From Actinostola sp. cb2023 (taxonomy: Eukaryota > Cnidaria > Anthozoa > Actiniaria > Actinostolidae): a stretch of 64,000 bases of DNA. The stretch is from NCBI GenBank assembly GCA_033675265.1, contig JAUJYZ010000045.1:248001-312000 (forward strand), in the 5' to 3' direction. The position numbers and the translations under genes are program-made. This document shows, in pieces, positions 11,691 to 23,261 of this stretch; position 1 is the first letter of the stretch; the number at the start of each line of letters is the position of its first letter. Below the pieces are notes generated by a model. The model had not been told where the DNA came from and did not search any database. It saw nothing but the letters and a program-made list of their open reading frames with translations.

Positions 11691-12070
11691 CTGAAGACAA
11701 AATTTATTTTCGCAAAAAAGTTAGATATCTCTTATTACTTGAGTATTATTTTTGGTAAATCTTTCTTAGATATCAAAATAATATACGCTCAATATGGAAT
11801 ATCTTCCGCCATTTTGCCGTTTTACCGCAGCTCAAATCTTTTTTGTTTTTGACGTCGTTTATGGGGAATATTAAAATCCGTTCACAACATTTACTCGGGT
11901 ACAAGAAAATACAATAATTACTCTATATTGTGACTGCACTTTCACTTGGGATAGGTGACGTCTATTATGGGGAATAATTACTGAAGTGAGCCGCGATCAT
12001 TTCAGCGGTAATCTATGTCTTTTTACAATTCAAACTCAAGTTTCTTCTCCATAAAAAAATAAAAACAATT
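11684..12070 (-). mobile_element. Non-autonomous repeat, copy 2 (inverse of 5.2-5.5 kb)
   Basis: Starts GGGGAACTGAAGACAAAATT and runs through GGTACAAGAAAATACAAT, the TCACTTGGGATAGGTGACGTC block and CTGAAGTGAGCCGCG to CAAACTCAAGTTTCTTC. It is the inverse of the intronic repeat at 5170-5540. The two copies lie at either side of the DUF6589/RecQ region, but one is inside an intron, so they are not the ends of one element. Confidence 0.72.
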
Positions 12071-13086
12071 GAATTGAAAAAAGCGTCGAACAGCCGTAAA
12101 GAGGCAGGCTGCCATCGTCCTCGAGTGAAGGAAACCGAATTTTATACCGGCAATTCTGGTCGATTGCAAAGGAATCTTCATCATCAATCGTAGGTGCACT
12201 ACTGTTCATGACTTTTGAAGAAAAAAACTCGCGTAGAACGACTTGTAAACCCGATGAGCTTCCAACTCTATTTCTGTGTTGGGCTTCCTGTGTCTTATTT
12301 GATCGGCCGTTGGAAAATAATATGGCCGTGAAATCACTTCTAGAATTCAGTCCTTTTGATATTTTGAAGTTCTAAAATTGCTTTCTAAATAAAGACTAGT
12401 ATCTCCTTGAGTCCTGTAGGTCATTCATTTAGCGATTAGAACGATTAGAACGTTGTTAGTTCTGCTTCCTTCCGAGCAGAAAACAGAAAATCGTCAAAAC
12501 TAACTTAAAATCCAAAATATTTAGCTAATAAAATATACTCGATATCCAGCCATGATGTTGATTGATTGTACGTGGCGGGAAAGGAACTCATCCGTGAACT
12601 TCACAGCATGTGATTGATTTCCTTTGTTTTTTTGTGTTTTTTTTGTTTTGTTTTTGTTTGTTTTTTATAATTTTATTCAGCTTACAACACAGTACAGAAA
12701 TTTTACATACATATATTCTTTTATCAATACACATATAATTTGTTTTAATATTATTTTACAAGTCCGTTTTATAGTTTGTAATAGTAATTATTGATATATA
12801 TATATATATATCACATAATATATGACATAACCCTTTGTTCTCCATCTTACTATATATATTAGCTGTAGTTTAATTTAGTTCACTGTACATTTTTGTTTCC
12901 GTTCCACGTTCTTTTTAAACTTTGTACATATTATTTTTACACTGATGAAGACCGAAGGGTCGAAACGTTTGTAATAAAGTCATTTGGACGGTAAGAAGTC
13001 TCATGCTACTCCACTCTCTTCAATTCAACGTATATATATATATATATATATAGTGAAGAGTAATTAAGGACTACATTTCGTTCATT
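12071..13086. other. Non-coding stretch with T-rich tract and PLE-like tail
   Basis: 12071-12620 shows no ORF or repeat I can name. 12620-12670 is a T/GT-rich tract. 12790-13050 contains two TA microsatellites and a sequence with GATGAAGACCGAAGGGTCG followed by AAACGTTTGTAATAAAG, which resembles terminal sequences of Penelope-like elements. It probably belongs to the repeat mosaic next to the PLE at 13.2-15.0 kb. Confidence 0.45.
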
Positions 13087-13152
13087 GCTGTTTAATCTAC
13101 AGTTCTGTTTCGTGGGAGCACAAGTGCTCTCACTCTTCAGGATTCTTACAGC
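13087..13152 (-). ncRNA. Type I hammerhead ribozyme in PLE terminal sequence
   Basis: Read on the minus strand, the same strand as the PLE ORF. Outer stem I strand GCTGT (13152-13148), loop AAG, inner strand AATC, core CTGAAGA, stem II GTGAGAGCAC/GTGCTCCCAC with a TT loop and one A-C mismatch, core GAAA, short stem III ACAG/CTGT, cleavage residue A at 13098, inner stem I GATT, loop AA, outer stem I ACAGC. Every consensus position (CUGANGA, GAAA, UH) is met and stem I pairs as 4 bp + internal loop + 5 bp. PLEs are known to carry hammerheads with very short stem III, which fits. Self-cleavage is not tested here. Confidence 0.82.
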
Positions 13153-13228
13153 GTGATGTTGTTTTCAACTACGTGATATTTATATAGCCCTAGTCGCGCG
13201 TTTTCACGCACGGTAGCACAGTACTTAA

Positions 13229-15022
13229 CTAAGCATTCTTTAAAAGGAACTTATTTGCATGTCTGCAACTATTAACCAATTCAGATCGCTTATTTAACGT
13301 GGCTAATTCCCTATGGCAAATGATATAGTACTTCTCAAGGTTGCATAAATTACATCTCTTTGTTGTATTGGAGTACGCCCGCGCTTTGCCTAGTATCCTC
13401 CATGTTATTTTGTAATCTATCTTAGCGTTCTTTAACTGCCATATATATTTACTCAATTCAGTCTGATTACTATATACTTCTTTCTTGAACGACTGTTTGT
13501 GGTTGGCAAATCTCGACTTGAATTCCGTGTCAGTCAGGCCCACATAGCACTCACTCCCTTCTTCTGTAGTCACGGTGGCTTGGTAGATGATGCCCTTCGT
13601 CAAGCATTGGTTATCTAGGGGACACTCCTCTTTTTTTCTGCAGTTGCATGGCCTTGTGTCGGAACCTTCCGCGTTTGGTTGTTGTAACAGGTGCTTGTTG
13701 TGCGCGTCGATTGCACTATTTACACTCGGCATGCAACTATACGACAGCTTGAGTGTGTTTCGGTTGAATATTGGTCTCAGGGTGTGGCTCTTAGGGAAAC
13801 ATTCGTTGACGATACGCAAGAATTCTTTTCCCAGGTTAGTTTTCACATGCATATCGAAGGGAGGGTTAAACCAGGTAATGTTCCTTTTTCTTGCTCTGCT
13901 TTTTTTTTCTTTCTTTTGTCTCTAGGGAGGAACTTCAGCTTGTGTTCGTACCCGCTTTTGTCCAAAGCGGCCTGGTACGGTGGTGCTGCTTTGTTAAAGG
14001 CAGTTTCGTCTGATGATATATCTGATAGTCTCTGGTTTACGCTTTCTGGAATTCGCTTCAAGATGTTGGGTGGGTGGTTACTTTTAGCGTGTACATAGGA
14101 CGGTGTATTCCCTGGCTTCATGTACGGGTGGTGTTTGCCGCTATTCAGATCTAGCGTCACGTCTAAGTAATTTATCACCTTTTTGTTCGCTTCTATGGTT
14201 ATTTTTAAGCCATTGCTGGCGAACAAAGAGCAAATTTTCTTTTTAGCGCACTCGACGAGTCGGGGCGGGTCATGGAACACAGCAAGCCCATCATCCCTAT
14301 ACAGGCCTATTGCTTCGCCGCAGATGGATTTCAATTGTGAAAGCATGTAGACTACAACCAGTTCGCACGACTCGGCTCCATCGTATGCTCCCATGGTTAC
14401 GTCAAACAAGTCATCAGAAGTGTCTTTCTTTACCCATGGGACATCTCCACTGTACAATAGTGTTTGTTTCGCGTGCATGATGATCTGTTTATCTTCTGGC
14501 GGAATGTTCACATACTTCGAGGCGAAATCAATAGCTGCGGATAGCAGTTTCTTTGTGATTGAGGGATAGAATTCCACTATGTCGAAGCATACAAAGGATG
14601 CGTTTTGTTTACCTTCGATCGCATTGAACCATTCAAGCACCGAGTAAGTGTTCCTCCACAGGTTGACTTTGGTGGCTAAGACCGCACTTTTTACGATCTT
14701 CTGGAGAATCTGCTTGCTCATTCGCCCGATTTCAGACTTTGTGGGACTAATTAGTCGGCACGTTGGTGAGTTGTCAAAGTTTGGCTTGTGGTCTTTTAAA
14801 GTTATAAAAGCGTCACGCTTCGCCATTGTTTCCACTCTGTCCGAGAGGTCAAATCTGTCTGAAATAGCCTTCGCTTCTTTGTTTATTTTAGCTTCCTGCT
14901 TTTTCCCAGTTTTCTTATATGTCTTCTGTACGTTCTTGTCCAAGAGCTCTCTATATTCATTAGGTTTCATTCTGTAGAAGTTAGTGGTCTTATCAGCCTT
15001 TACGATTAGGTGGTCGTCATCG
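13229..15022 (-). pseudogene. Penelope-like element 1: RT + GIY-YIG, one frameshift
   Basis: Reading leftward: LIVKADKTTNFYRM, KRDAFITLKDHKPNF, RT motif A FVCFDIVEFYPSIT, DVTMGAYDGAESCELVV, catalytic box GLYRDDGLAVF, then NVKVNYLDVTLDL-like KVINYLDVTLDL, WFNPPFDMHVKTNLGKEF, SYSCMPSVNS, a cysteine cluster CNCRKKEECPLDNQC and a GIY-YIG nuclease domain (IIYQATVTTEEGSECYVGLT...SRFANHKQSF). This domain order is diagnostic of PLEs. One frame change sits in an A9 run near 13905; correcting it would join both halves. The 5' end is lost at a TA microsatellite near 15025, so the extreme N-terminus is missing. A hammerhead motif follows the stop codon. Confidence 0.88.
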
Positions 15023-15040
15023 TTTATATATATATATATA

Positions 15041-15282
15041 AACTTGAATATGAGAAATGGTAGGCCAACGACGAGCTTCCAGTAGAAGGATTCCAGAAGG
15101 AATTCACAGTCTGCTCTCAGTCAGAGGTTGCCTGCGTCTCTTCTTCTTCGCTACATTTAATCTATATATATATATATATATATAAAAAAATATAAAAAAA
15201 AAACCTTGAATATGAGAAATGGTAGGCCAACGACGAGCTTCCAGTAGAAGGATTCCAGAAGGAATTCACAGTCTGCTCTCCA
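15041..15282. repeat. Direct repeat of PLE terminal sequence
   Basis: A ~75-bp segment starting CTTGAATATGAGAAATGG and ending ACAGTCTGCTCTC occurs at 15041-15118 and again at 15209-15280. Between them is a segment containing GTCAGAGGTTGCCTGCG and a TA microsatellite, which also belongs to the termini of the second PLE. This is the scrambled, partly inverted terminal-repeat structure that PLEs often show. Confidence 0.8.
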
Positions 15283-15287
15283 TATAA

Positions 15288-17735
15288 ATAGATTAAATGT
15301 AGCGAAGAAGAAGAGACGCAGGCAACCTCTGACTGTTCCAAATAATGTATTAACGTTTCGGCAATTCAGCCTTCTTCAGAAAAAAAAATATATAATAATG
15401 AATATGTACAGGATAAAATTGATAAAAATGTAAAGATTACCTACTGTGTTACAAGTATATATACGCTAAGGAAAACAAAGGATGATGTAACCAATCACCA
15501 GGGGAAAATGCCCAAAGGAAACCTAAAGGGACCAAGTTACATCATCCTTTGTCAAACCAACAATAATAAACGAGAAATATACGTGCGCATGCATGAATAG
15601 AAATCTAGATGAATAGTAGTAATGAGACCCTATGCCTGAAAATGAATTCTACGCTTAGACTTAAATTCCTGCCTTTTGTTGAGGCCTTCTGGGCGTAAAG
15701 TACGAAGCTGCGTTGCCCAGTAAGCTTCCCTGGTTAGCAGAATTCTATCGTAATCACTATCAGCCTGAAAATGTGTTATTTTTTCTATAACAATGAAGTT
15801 AAAGTCATTGAGATTATGCGGGCTATCATTAAAATGGATGGCTACTTCGCAATTTGTTTTCTTAGTAACAATAGAAGATTTGTGATTGCGAAAACGGACC
15901 TTAAATTGATTAGAAGTGGAACCGACATATTGAAGGTTGCATTTAGTACATGAAATAAGATAGATAACGTTGCTAGAAGTACAGCAAACAGATTGCCTAA
16001 TCTTGTAGGTACGACCAGTGGAAAAACTCCTAAAACAATCAGACTGAACCAAGAAGTTTTTGCATAGGTCGCACCTCTTGCCACACTTGAAGCACCCGTG
16101 ACTGGAATTTACATTATTAGAAAGATCTTTTGTGGATCTAGAAGGTGCCAGTAATTCCTTAAGGTTCTTAGTTCTTCTAAAAGCTGTCATAATAGACTTA
16201 GGTGGAAAAATAGTATTAAGAACAGTAGAATTGGAAATAATGCTGGAATGAGTCTTAATGATCTTAGAAATATCTGGGAGTCTGGGGTTGTAGTCTAAAA
16301 CTAAAGGGAAGACCTTCTTTTTACTTTTGTTCTTGGGTTTAAGAATTGACTCTCTATCAACCGACAGTGCTTTATGAAATTGCTTTTCCACGAGGGCTGG
16401 ATCATAGTTCTGGTATCGGAGATAAAATTTGTATTCACGGCATCTATTCTCCAGAGTCTCATTAGAAAAGCAATTTCTTTTTAACCTAAGAGCTACCCCG
16501 TAAGGGATCGAATTCTTACAGTGTGATGGATGTGAGCTATTGAAAGGTAAGTACAAATGACTATCGGTTGGCTTAGAATAAACATCGGTTGAAATAAACC
16601 CATTATGAATATGCAGAGTGAGATCCAAAACATTCAAACTATGTTGAGAGTAAACAACCTCAAACTTGATAGTGGGATACAGAGAATTGATGTAGTCAGT
16701 AAATTCCAGTAATTTAGGTAAACCCAAGGTCCAAACATCAACTACATCGTCCCTGTATCTCCACCACAGATTTGGTTTTGCAGGGCCCCCAGACTTAGCC
16801 TGTATGTCTATCTCCCCCATAGCTAAATCGGCATAACTGCATGCATTTTTAGGGCCCATGGCCGTTCCATGTGATTGCAGAAAGTGATTGTTATCAAAAA
16901 CACTATTATTATTAGATTCTAAACAAATCTCTATAGCTTCGACAATACAATCAGTAGAAGGATGTTGAAGATCTCTAGAATCAAGGGCTTTCCTAGCAGC
17001 AGAAATCCCTAAATTATTATCGATGTTCGGAAACATGGCCACAACATCCCAAGAAACTAATAAAATATCCTCAGGGAGGGGCCCCATATTCTCGTTGAAA
17101 ACAGCTAAACGATTAAGTAGATCAGTAGTGTCCTTAATAAAAGATGGCAGGTTTTGAGCAAGGGGTTTCAAGTAAAACTCAGTGAATGCCGAAAGTTTCT
17201 CAATAACGGTACCACAACAAGAAGTGATAAGCCTAAGGGGATGGTCAGGTTTATGAGTTTTAACGTTCCCAAAAGCAACCCCCGGTCTAGGCCTATCAAC
17301 TTCAGAAATCCAGTCTGAAATTTCGGCATTGATCTGACATTCACTGAGCCACTTGATACACCATGTCTTAACTCTGTCAAAATGAAAATTGGTAGGGTCA
17401 TCGCTAAGCTTCTGATAATGTAAATTATTATTAAGTTGGTCGAACATTTTGTTTTCGTATAGCTCACTGCTTTTGGGAACGTTAAAACTCATAAACCTGA
17501 CCATCCCCTTAGGCTTATCACTTCTTGTTGTGGTACCGTTATTGAGAAACTTTGTTTTCCTTAGCGTATATATACTTGTAACACAGTAGGTAATCTTTAC
17601 ATTTTTATCAATTTTATCCTGTACATATTCATTATTATATATTTTTTTCTGAAGAAGGCTGAATTGCCGAAACGTTAATACATTATTTGGAACAGTCAGA
17701 GGTTGCCTGCGTCTCTTCTTCTTCGCTACATTTAA

Positions 17736-17748
<13 letters not shown>
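15288..17748 (-). mobile_element. Penelope-like element 2 with inverted terminal repeats
   Basis: Flanks of about 190 bp are inverted copies: 15290-15480 and 17558-17745 both contain TTAAATGTAGCGAAGAAG, TGTATTAACGTTTCGGC and ACCTACTGTGTTACAAG in opposite orientation, next to TA microsatellites. Between them lies one long RT/GIY-YIG ORF on the minus strand. A second inverted duplication (17199-17273 against 17476-17546) lies at the 5' end of the ORF. The 3' flank contains GGATGATGTAAC/GTTACATCATCC around 15481-15548. Confidence 0.82.
15630..17480 (-). CDS. PLE reverse transcriptase with GIY-YIG endonuclease, open throughout
   Basis: An uninterrupted frame (open up to 17804). Credible PLE homology starts near NKMFDQLNNNLHYQKL (17460) and includes RPRPGVAFGNVKTHKP, VIEKLSAFTEFYLKPLAQN, motif A LLVSWDVVAMFPNI, HGTAMGPKNACSYADLAMG, the catalytic box WWRYRDDVVDVW, NVLDLTLHIHNGF, a cysteine cluster CFKCGKRCDLC and GIY-YIG NVIYLISC...LQYVGSTSNQFKVRF. 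It copies PLE RNA and cleaves target DNA. Residues upstream of about 17476 come from an inverted duplication and from terminal repeat sequence, so the N-terminus is not native and the start codon is unknown; the usual N-terminal PLE region is missing. Otherwise no stop or frameshift, unlike PLE 1. Confidence 0.85.
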   Translation of the reverse strand, partial: VPKSSELYENKMFDQLNNNLHYQKLSDDPTNFHFDRVKTWCIKWLSECQINAEISDWISEVDRPRPGVAFGNVKTHKPDHPLRLITSCCGTVIEKLSAFTEFYLKPLAQNLPSFIKDTTDLLNRLAVFNENMGPLPEDILLVSWDVVAMFPNIDNNLGISAARKALDSRDLQHPSTDCIVEAIEICLESNNNSVFDNNHFLQSHGTAMGPKNACSYADLAMGEIDIQAKSGGPAKPNLWWRYRDDVVDVWTLGLPKLLEFTDYINSLYPTIKFEVVYSQHSLNVLDLTLHIHNGFISTDVYSKPTDSHLYLPFNSSHPSHCKNSIPYGVALRLKRNCFSNETLENRCREYKFYLRYQNYDPALVEKQFHKALSVDRESILKPKNKSKKKVFPLVLDYNPRLPDISKIIKTHSSIISNSTVLNTIFPPKSIMTAFRRTKNLKELLAPSRSTKDLSNNVNSSHGCFKCGKRCDLCKNFLVQSDCFRSFSTGRTYKIRQSVCCTSSNVIYLISCTKCNLQYVGSTSNQFKVRFRNHKSSIVTKKTNCEVAIHFNDSPHNLNDFNFIVIEKITHFQADSDYDRILLTREAYWATQLRTLRPEGLNKRQEFKSKRRIHFQA

Positions 17749-17769
<21 letters not shown>

Positions 17770-18023
17770 GTGTATATATATAATGTGTATATGTATATTA
17801 TCATCTATCTATATATGTGGTCTTATTCAAAATTTATTTCCCATGATAAGAAGAAAAGAAAAGGAGAAAGATACAATACATACAAGTAAAAGGGAAAGAA
17901 AAGGAGGCTTGCCTATATATCACTGAAATGTCCAAAATGGAAAGGAGGGGCATGGTTTTCTAATTTGTAAAATAAGAGAAGGGTGAAATTAAACATTGTT
18001 TGAGAAACAAAAAGGTTTAGGTA

Positions 18024-21000
18024 TTATCGGCAGTTTGTTTGGATTTTTATATGGAATTGCAATAAGCTTTCTAATAGATTCCTGAAACCTTCAATTCTAG
18101 GAGATAATTCTCGTGACCTGCAGATCCAAATATAGTATCTTGCTACCAGGGTGTAAAGATATTGTTGGTTATTAGAGAAGGCTTCTGTTTTTATACCGAG
18201 AATTATATCTGGTGAAAGGGTATTTAGTTTTAGAAAAATTTTGTTTTCTTTTAGCCACTTGTCGAAAAGTTTCCAGAAATCTTGTGTTTTTTTACAAAGC
18301 CAAAATATATGGATTAGAGTTTCTTTTTCCTCTTTACAGAAAGTACAAAGAAAGTCTTCTTTGACTCCTATTTTATTTAAAAAGTCATTTGTTGCCAATC
18401 TTCGTTGTACAAGTTAAATTGAAAAATGATAAGTTTCGAAATATTAGTGCAGCGGAAAGGAAGTTTATAAACTGTTTTCCAGTTCATGTTTTCATTTGAT
18501 AAATTACAGTCGTTGCACCATTTTTCCTGGCTTTTTTTTTGGGAAACTCTGCTTAGAAGTGACAAGTTTTTGGTACACTATTCTATTTGGTTTATTTGCT
18601 TTTTTAAAATTTTTCAAAAAAAACTTTCATTGCAGCTTTCATGTTTGGATGCGATTTGATTTTTTTTTTCAGTTTTCTTAAAGACTTTATGGAAGCAATT
18701 AGGCCATAAAAAAGTAGGAAGTTCGTTTTTATATCAAATTTTTCTTGGAAATCTGGAAAGGTTAAAAAAGTTGTTTCGTCTTTCATTACATCTTTAATTA
18801 TTTCAATTCCTTTCAAGGACCATGATCTGTAGTATATTGGCTGATTTTCTACTTTTATGAGGGAGTTGTTCCAGAGTTTCTGGGATTGAAAATGGTCGAT
18901 GGATCTTATTTGGTCGTCATAATTGACTTCTGTCCAAATTTGGATAGTTTCTTTTACAAATGTGTCATCTATATGGAAATGTTTCAAAAAATCATTTTTG
19001 CTTAGGTTTCCTCTAAAAAGGTCTGTCTTACCGTATTTTTGAAGTTCAATGTCAAAAAGTAGTTTCCATTTTCCTTTGTTTTCTTTGTCTAGGTACTTTT
19101 TTATCCAGGACGATTTAAGGGCTTTATTAAAAGATTCTAAATCTATCATTTTCAAACCTCCGTTTTCATATTCATTTATCATGATATTTCGTTTAATCTT
19201 ATCATTTTTTCCATTCCAAAGAAATCGGTAAAAGATGCTATTGATTTCTTTTAAGGCGCGGTGAGATGTTGGTAAGGAGGAGAGTATGTAAACAAGTTGT
19301 GACAGTATCAAGCTTTTTAGTACAACAATTTTTCCTAGTAGACTTAAGCGCCGTAGTTCCCAGCAGCTTAAGGAGTTTCGAATTTTTGCCATTTTTTCTT
19401 CATAATTTAGGTTCAGAGTTAATTCCGGGTCAGTTGATATCCAGGTGCCTAAAAATTTGATTTGATTTCTAACCCATTTTAAGTTTCTTTCTGGGCAGAG
19501 AAGTTCCTGGCTCCCAGATCGGGAGCCGATCCAGAGGGCTTCCGTTTTTTTCTCGTTTAACTTCAGGCCTGATATTTGGCTAAAAAGGTCTAGTTCTGTT
19601 AGGGTAGAGAGAAAGGATGTTTTTGAATCATCTAAAATTAAAGTTTTATCATCGGCATATTGGCTGATCTTTATTTCTTTGCCGGAAACATGTATACCTT
19701 AGATGTCTTTTTGTTGCCGTATTTTTTCCGCCAGTATTTCGACGCAGAGGATAAAAATATAAGGAGAGAGAGGGCATCCTTGCCTAACTCCTCTATTTAG
19801 TTCAAAGAAGTTGCTTATCCATCCATTGTTAAGAACACAGCTATCAATATTTTGATAGCATAATTTGATCCAGTTTATCAAAGATGGTCCAAAATTAAAG
19901 GCGTTTAAAGTTTTCCAAATAAAAGACCATTCTATTGTGTCAAAAGCTTTTTCAAAATCTAGAAAAAGAAGCAGACCTGGGATATTTTTGGATTTGGTAT
20001 AGCTTATTACGCTATCAATCAATCTGATATTTTCGCCAATAAATCTACCTTTAAGAAATCCCGATTGATCGTCATTGATTAGCCCTGGGATTACAGTTTT
20101 CAATCTATTTGCAATGGCTTTGGCTGCTATTTTATAATCACAGTTCAATAACGTTATTGGGCGCCAGTTTCTAACATAATATGGGATTGCGTCTTTTTTT
20201 GGTATTAATTTGATAACCCCACGTCTTTGGCTCACTGAGAATTGACCATTTGAATAACCATAATTAATTGAGTTCAAATAATAATCAGAAATATCATCCC
20301 AGAAGGTTTTATAAAATTCTATAGGTAAACCGTCAGAGCCTGGTGTTTTTCCGGAAGGCATAGTTTTTAGGGCTTGTAGACACTCTGTTTTGGTTAATAG
20401 TCCTTCGCAGTGTTCTTTTTCTTCCGAATCTAAAGACTTTATTTTCGTGTCTTCGAAAAATAATTTATCAAGCTCTTTATTTTCAGCATCGATATTGGAG
20501 CTATATAGATTTTTATAGAAGTTTTCACATTCCGAGAGAATTTCTTTGTCTGAAGTAATGAATTCTTCGTTGTTAAGTTTCAATTGACTAATTACATTGT
20601 TCTTAAAATGCCGTTTCTCCAGGTTTAGAAAATACTTAGTATTTTTTTCACCTTCATTATACCATCTGCATTGTGACCTCAAGATCGCCCCTTTCGTTTT
20701 GTATTCTATTATTTTTTCAAGTTTTTGCTTTTTTCTTTCTAACTCTGTAATAACTGTTGTTTTATCTATTTCGCTGTGAAAGTTGCCGTCCAGCTTTTCT
20801 TGTAATATGTTTATTGATTTTTCAAGTTCGACTTCTTCTTGGAAAATTTTAGTCTTTTGGCCTTCGCATACCGTATTGTTTGTTCTCTTATTTTCATTTT
20901 TATCATTTCCCATAATAGATCTGCATTAACTGAGTTTTGATATTCAATTCTGGTCTTCTCAATGGTTGTTCGTATTAGTTTTATGTAGTCAGGATCAGAT

Positions 21001-21772
21001 AAAAAGGAGGTGTTTAGTTTCCAAAGACCACGCCCTCTTGAATTGGAGTGTATAGCGATTTTAACATGTACAATAGAATGATCTGATTTAAAGCCTGCCA
21101 GAATGTCAGCCTGCGTAATATCGCACATTAGACTTTGGCTTACAAGAAAAAAATCTAGTCGACAGTGTATTTCTGGGTTTTTTTCGACGCAAGTGTATCT
21201 GCGTGAAACTGGATTTAAGATTCGCCAGGCATCTACAAGGTCAAATTCTGTCATATTATCTTTTATTATGTCAACTGATTTGTTGTGTGTTTTTGGAAGG
21301 CCGCCTTTTTTATCTTGCTTTAAATCTAGCACTAAATTAAAGTCACCTCCTACAACGATTTCTTCACATTGAAAATCTCTTAAGTGGTTAAAAAACGTTT
21401 CAAAGAAAGCTGGGTCGTCTTCGTTTGGTGCATAAATTGTGGCCAAAGTGATCATTTTGCCATTTGCTTTAATGTCACATATAATAAATCTTCCTTCAGG
21501 ATCTAAAAAAGTTCGCAAAAGTTCAAGCGCAAAATTTTTATGAAAGAGAATTGCAACACCTGCACTTTGACTTGTACAACAACTAAGCAGAGTTTTATAT
21601 CCCCATTCAGATGTCCAGGTTGAAATGTTGTTTGGGGTGCAATGCATTTCTTGAAGTAAGAAAATGGATTTTTTTTTTTTGCTCTAAGCCAATTGAAGGT
21701 TTCTCTTCGCTTAAGTTTGTCACCTAAACCTCTTACATTGAGAGAGCAAATATTAATATCAGTAGTTTAAAA
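18024..21772 (-). pseudogene. LINE ORF2: endonuclease, reverse transcriptase, zinc-knuckle tail
   Basis: Begins near INICSLNVRGLGDKLKRR, then LLQEMHCTPN, AGVAILFHKNF, GGDFNLVLDL, CRLDFFLVS and the SDHSIVHVKI end of the endonuclease. A frame change near 20855 leads into the RT: TPGSDGLPIEFYK, RNWRPITLLNCDYKI, DQSGFLKGRFIGENIR, motif A FLDFEKAFDTIEW, NRGVRQGCPLSPYIF and, after an in-frame TAA at 19699-19701, the catalytic box ISQYADDKTLI. Downstream blocks include SLLGKIVVLKSLILSQLVY and, after further frame changes near 18600 and 18400, CTFCKEEKETLIHIFWLC, the usual zinc finger. All domains are present; at least four breaks. Confidence 0.88.
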
Positions 21773-22270
21773 AGTCAGTATCAAAAATTCGTTTTTTGAA
21801 AACCATGGGACCGGAAAATTAAGTTGATATGTTGAAATATAGAGGCATGCCGTAAACAAAGGAGGAAAAACAAAGAAAGAAAAATATAAAGGTTCTAATT
21901 TTGGCCCGGGGGTCCTGAGAGCTACAGAGGTGTTGTTGCGTATCATTTACAGTGTATGAAAAAGAAATTCGGTCGCCTAATTTGAATATATATGTATTAT
22001 ATGGCACTTTTTGAAAAAAACTTAATTATTTTCTACGGCTTACTAGCCTGCATGAGTAAGATTTAAATATTCAAAATATATATAAGTGAAGTTGTTCTAA
22101 AACAAAATCACACTAGACAATCTCTATCTCAGTATCTGGGTAGATAGCTCAGTTCATTCTGGTTATTATTTAAGGTATTCTGGAATGTTTTTGTAGTTGA
22201 ACTTTTCTGAATTTATAAATAAATATCGTCCTTTTACCTTGGCTTGAATTTTGTGTTCGTTCTGCGCTTT

Positions 22271-22991
22271 TTACATTGCTTTAATCAGTATCCTACGTTC
22301 CTCTTGGATTGCTCTTGCGTAGTCCTCAGTGATATAGGGATTCTCGTAGTCGCTGGATTCTTTTATTTTGTATCTTTTTTCCCATACTTTATTTCTGTCT
22401 TCGCGGCAAACAAAACGGACAATAATTGGGCGGATTCGGTCTTTATATTGCTTTCCGGTCCTGTGTATGGCGTGGAATCTCATGTCGGAGATGTCTATTC
22501 CAAAGTCTTGCTCAATGATACCGAGTATTTTCGCTTTGCAATCTTCGTGGGGTGTCTCGTCGATGTTGTTGAATCGAAGGTTCTCTCTTCGGGTGTATTG
22601 TTCGAGGCTTATATTTTGCTCGGCTTCTTCGATAAGCTTTTTTTCTAAGGAGGCAATCTTGCTTTGTAGAGCCTCAATTTCTTCGTCCCGTTTGGAAGTT
22701 TCTTTCACCGACTGCTCTTTTAGTTCTTCGACTTCTCCTTGGGTTAAATTCCAAGCTCTCTTCAACGTCCTTGAGCGATGTTTTAACCTCTTTAATTTCT
22801 GTTTTCAGTTCGTATCGTAAACTGTCAACATCCGCATGTATTCTATCAAATCCTTCCGATACCAATTTCTGTAAAGCTTTTATGCCTTCTTTTACCTCGA
22901 GGTAGCCGCCATTTTCAGATTCACGGCTGCAGTCGTCGTCTTGCTCGGTTGCGCTGCTATCTTTGGCTGTTTGTTTTCTACCGCGTCCCAT
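22271..22991 (-). pseudogene. LINE ORF1 (coiled coil + RNA-binding), one frameshift
   Basis: Starts MGRGRKQTAKDS at 22991 and carries a coiled coil (KEGIKALQKLVSEGFDRI). A frame change near 22740 leads to a second coiled coil (EIEALQSKIASLEKKLIEE), the ENLRFNNIDE core and FHAIHRTG with RPIIVRFVCREDRNKVW, typical of the L1 ORF1p RRM and C-terminal domains. It would form trimers that bind the LINE RNA (family knowledge). The A/T-rich junction suggests a one-base indel. Confidence 0.82.
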
Positions 22992-23261
22992 GTTCAGAAG
23001 TGACCAGAGGTTGTATAGAGCATTAATAATGATTCAAAAAGTACTAGAAGTCAGGCATTTTGGCGCCGAAGATCAGTTTTTCCGGAGCTCTGCAAACTAA
23101 CGTGTGGTCTCCATGCCGGCTCTCCCCAGTCCCTTCCTATGTTTGGAAGTCGCTGCTATGTGATTGGTGCAGACGCTCTGGGTTTTTGATAAACCATACG
23201 ACTTTGCTCGGGGTACTGTCATGGTAAGTTCTTTTGTTCCTTTTGGTGTATCCATTACACT

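Noticed and set aside
5170..12070. Repeats at 5.2-5.5 kb and 11.7-12.1 kb as terminal inverted repeats of the DUF6589/RecQ element
   Set aside because: They are inverse copies, but the left one lies within an intron of the DUF6589 gene, so it cannot be the element's end.
12942..12985. Hammerhead-like CTGATGAAGACCGAAGGGTC followed by GAAACG
   Set aside because: There is an extra A between CTGATGA and the stem II that would pair, and no stem I can be drawn on either side of GTC. Likely a shared terminal sequence of PLE-type elements rather than a working ribozyme.
15343..15380. Second hammerhead-like motif CTGAAGAAGGC...GCCGAAACG (minus; inverse at 17650-17680)
   Set aside because: Same extra A before stem II, no UH cleavage site with a closing stem III, and no stem I. 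Only the terminal-repeat match is kept.
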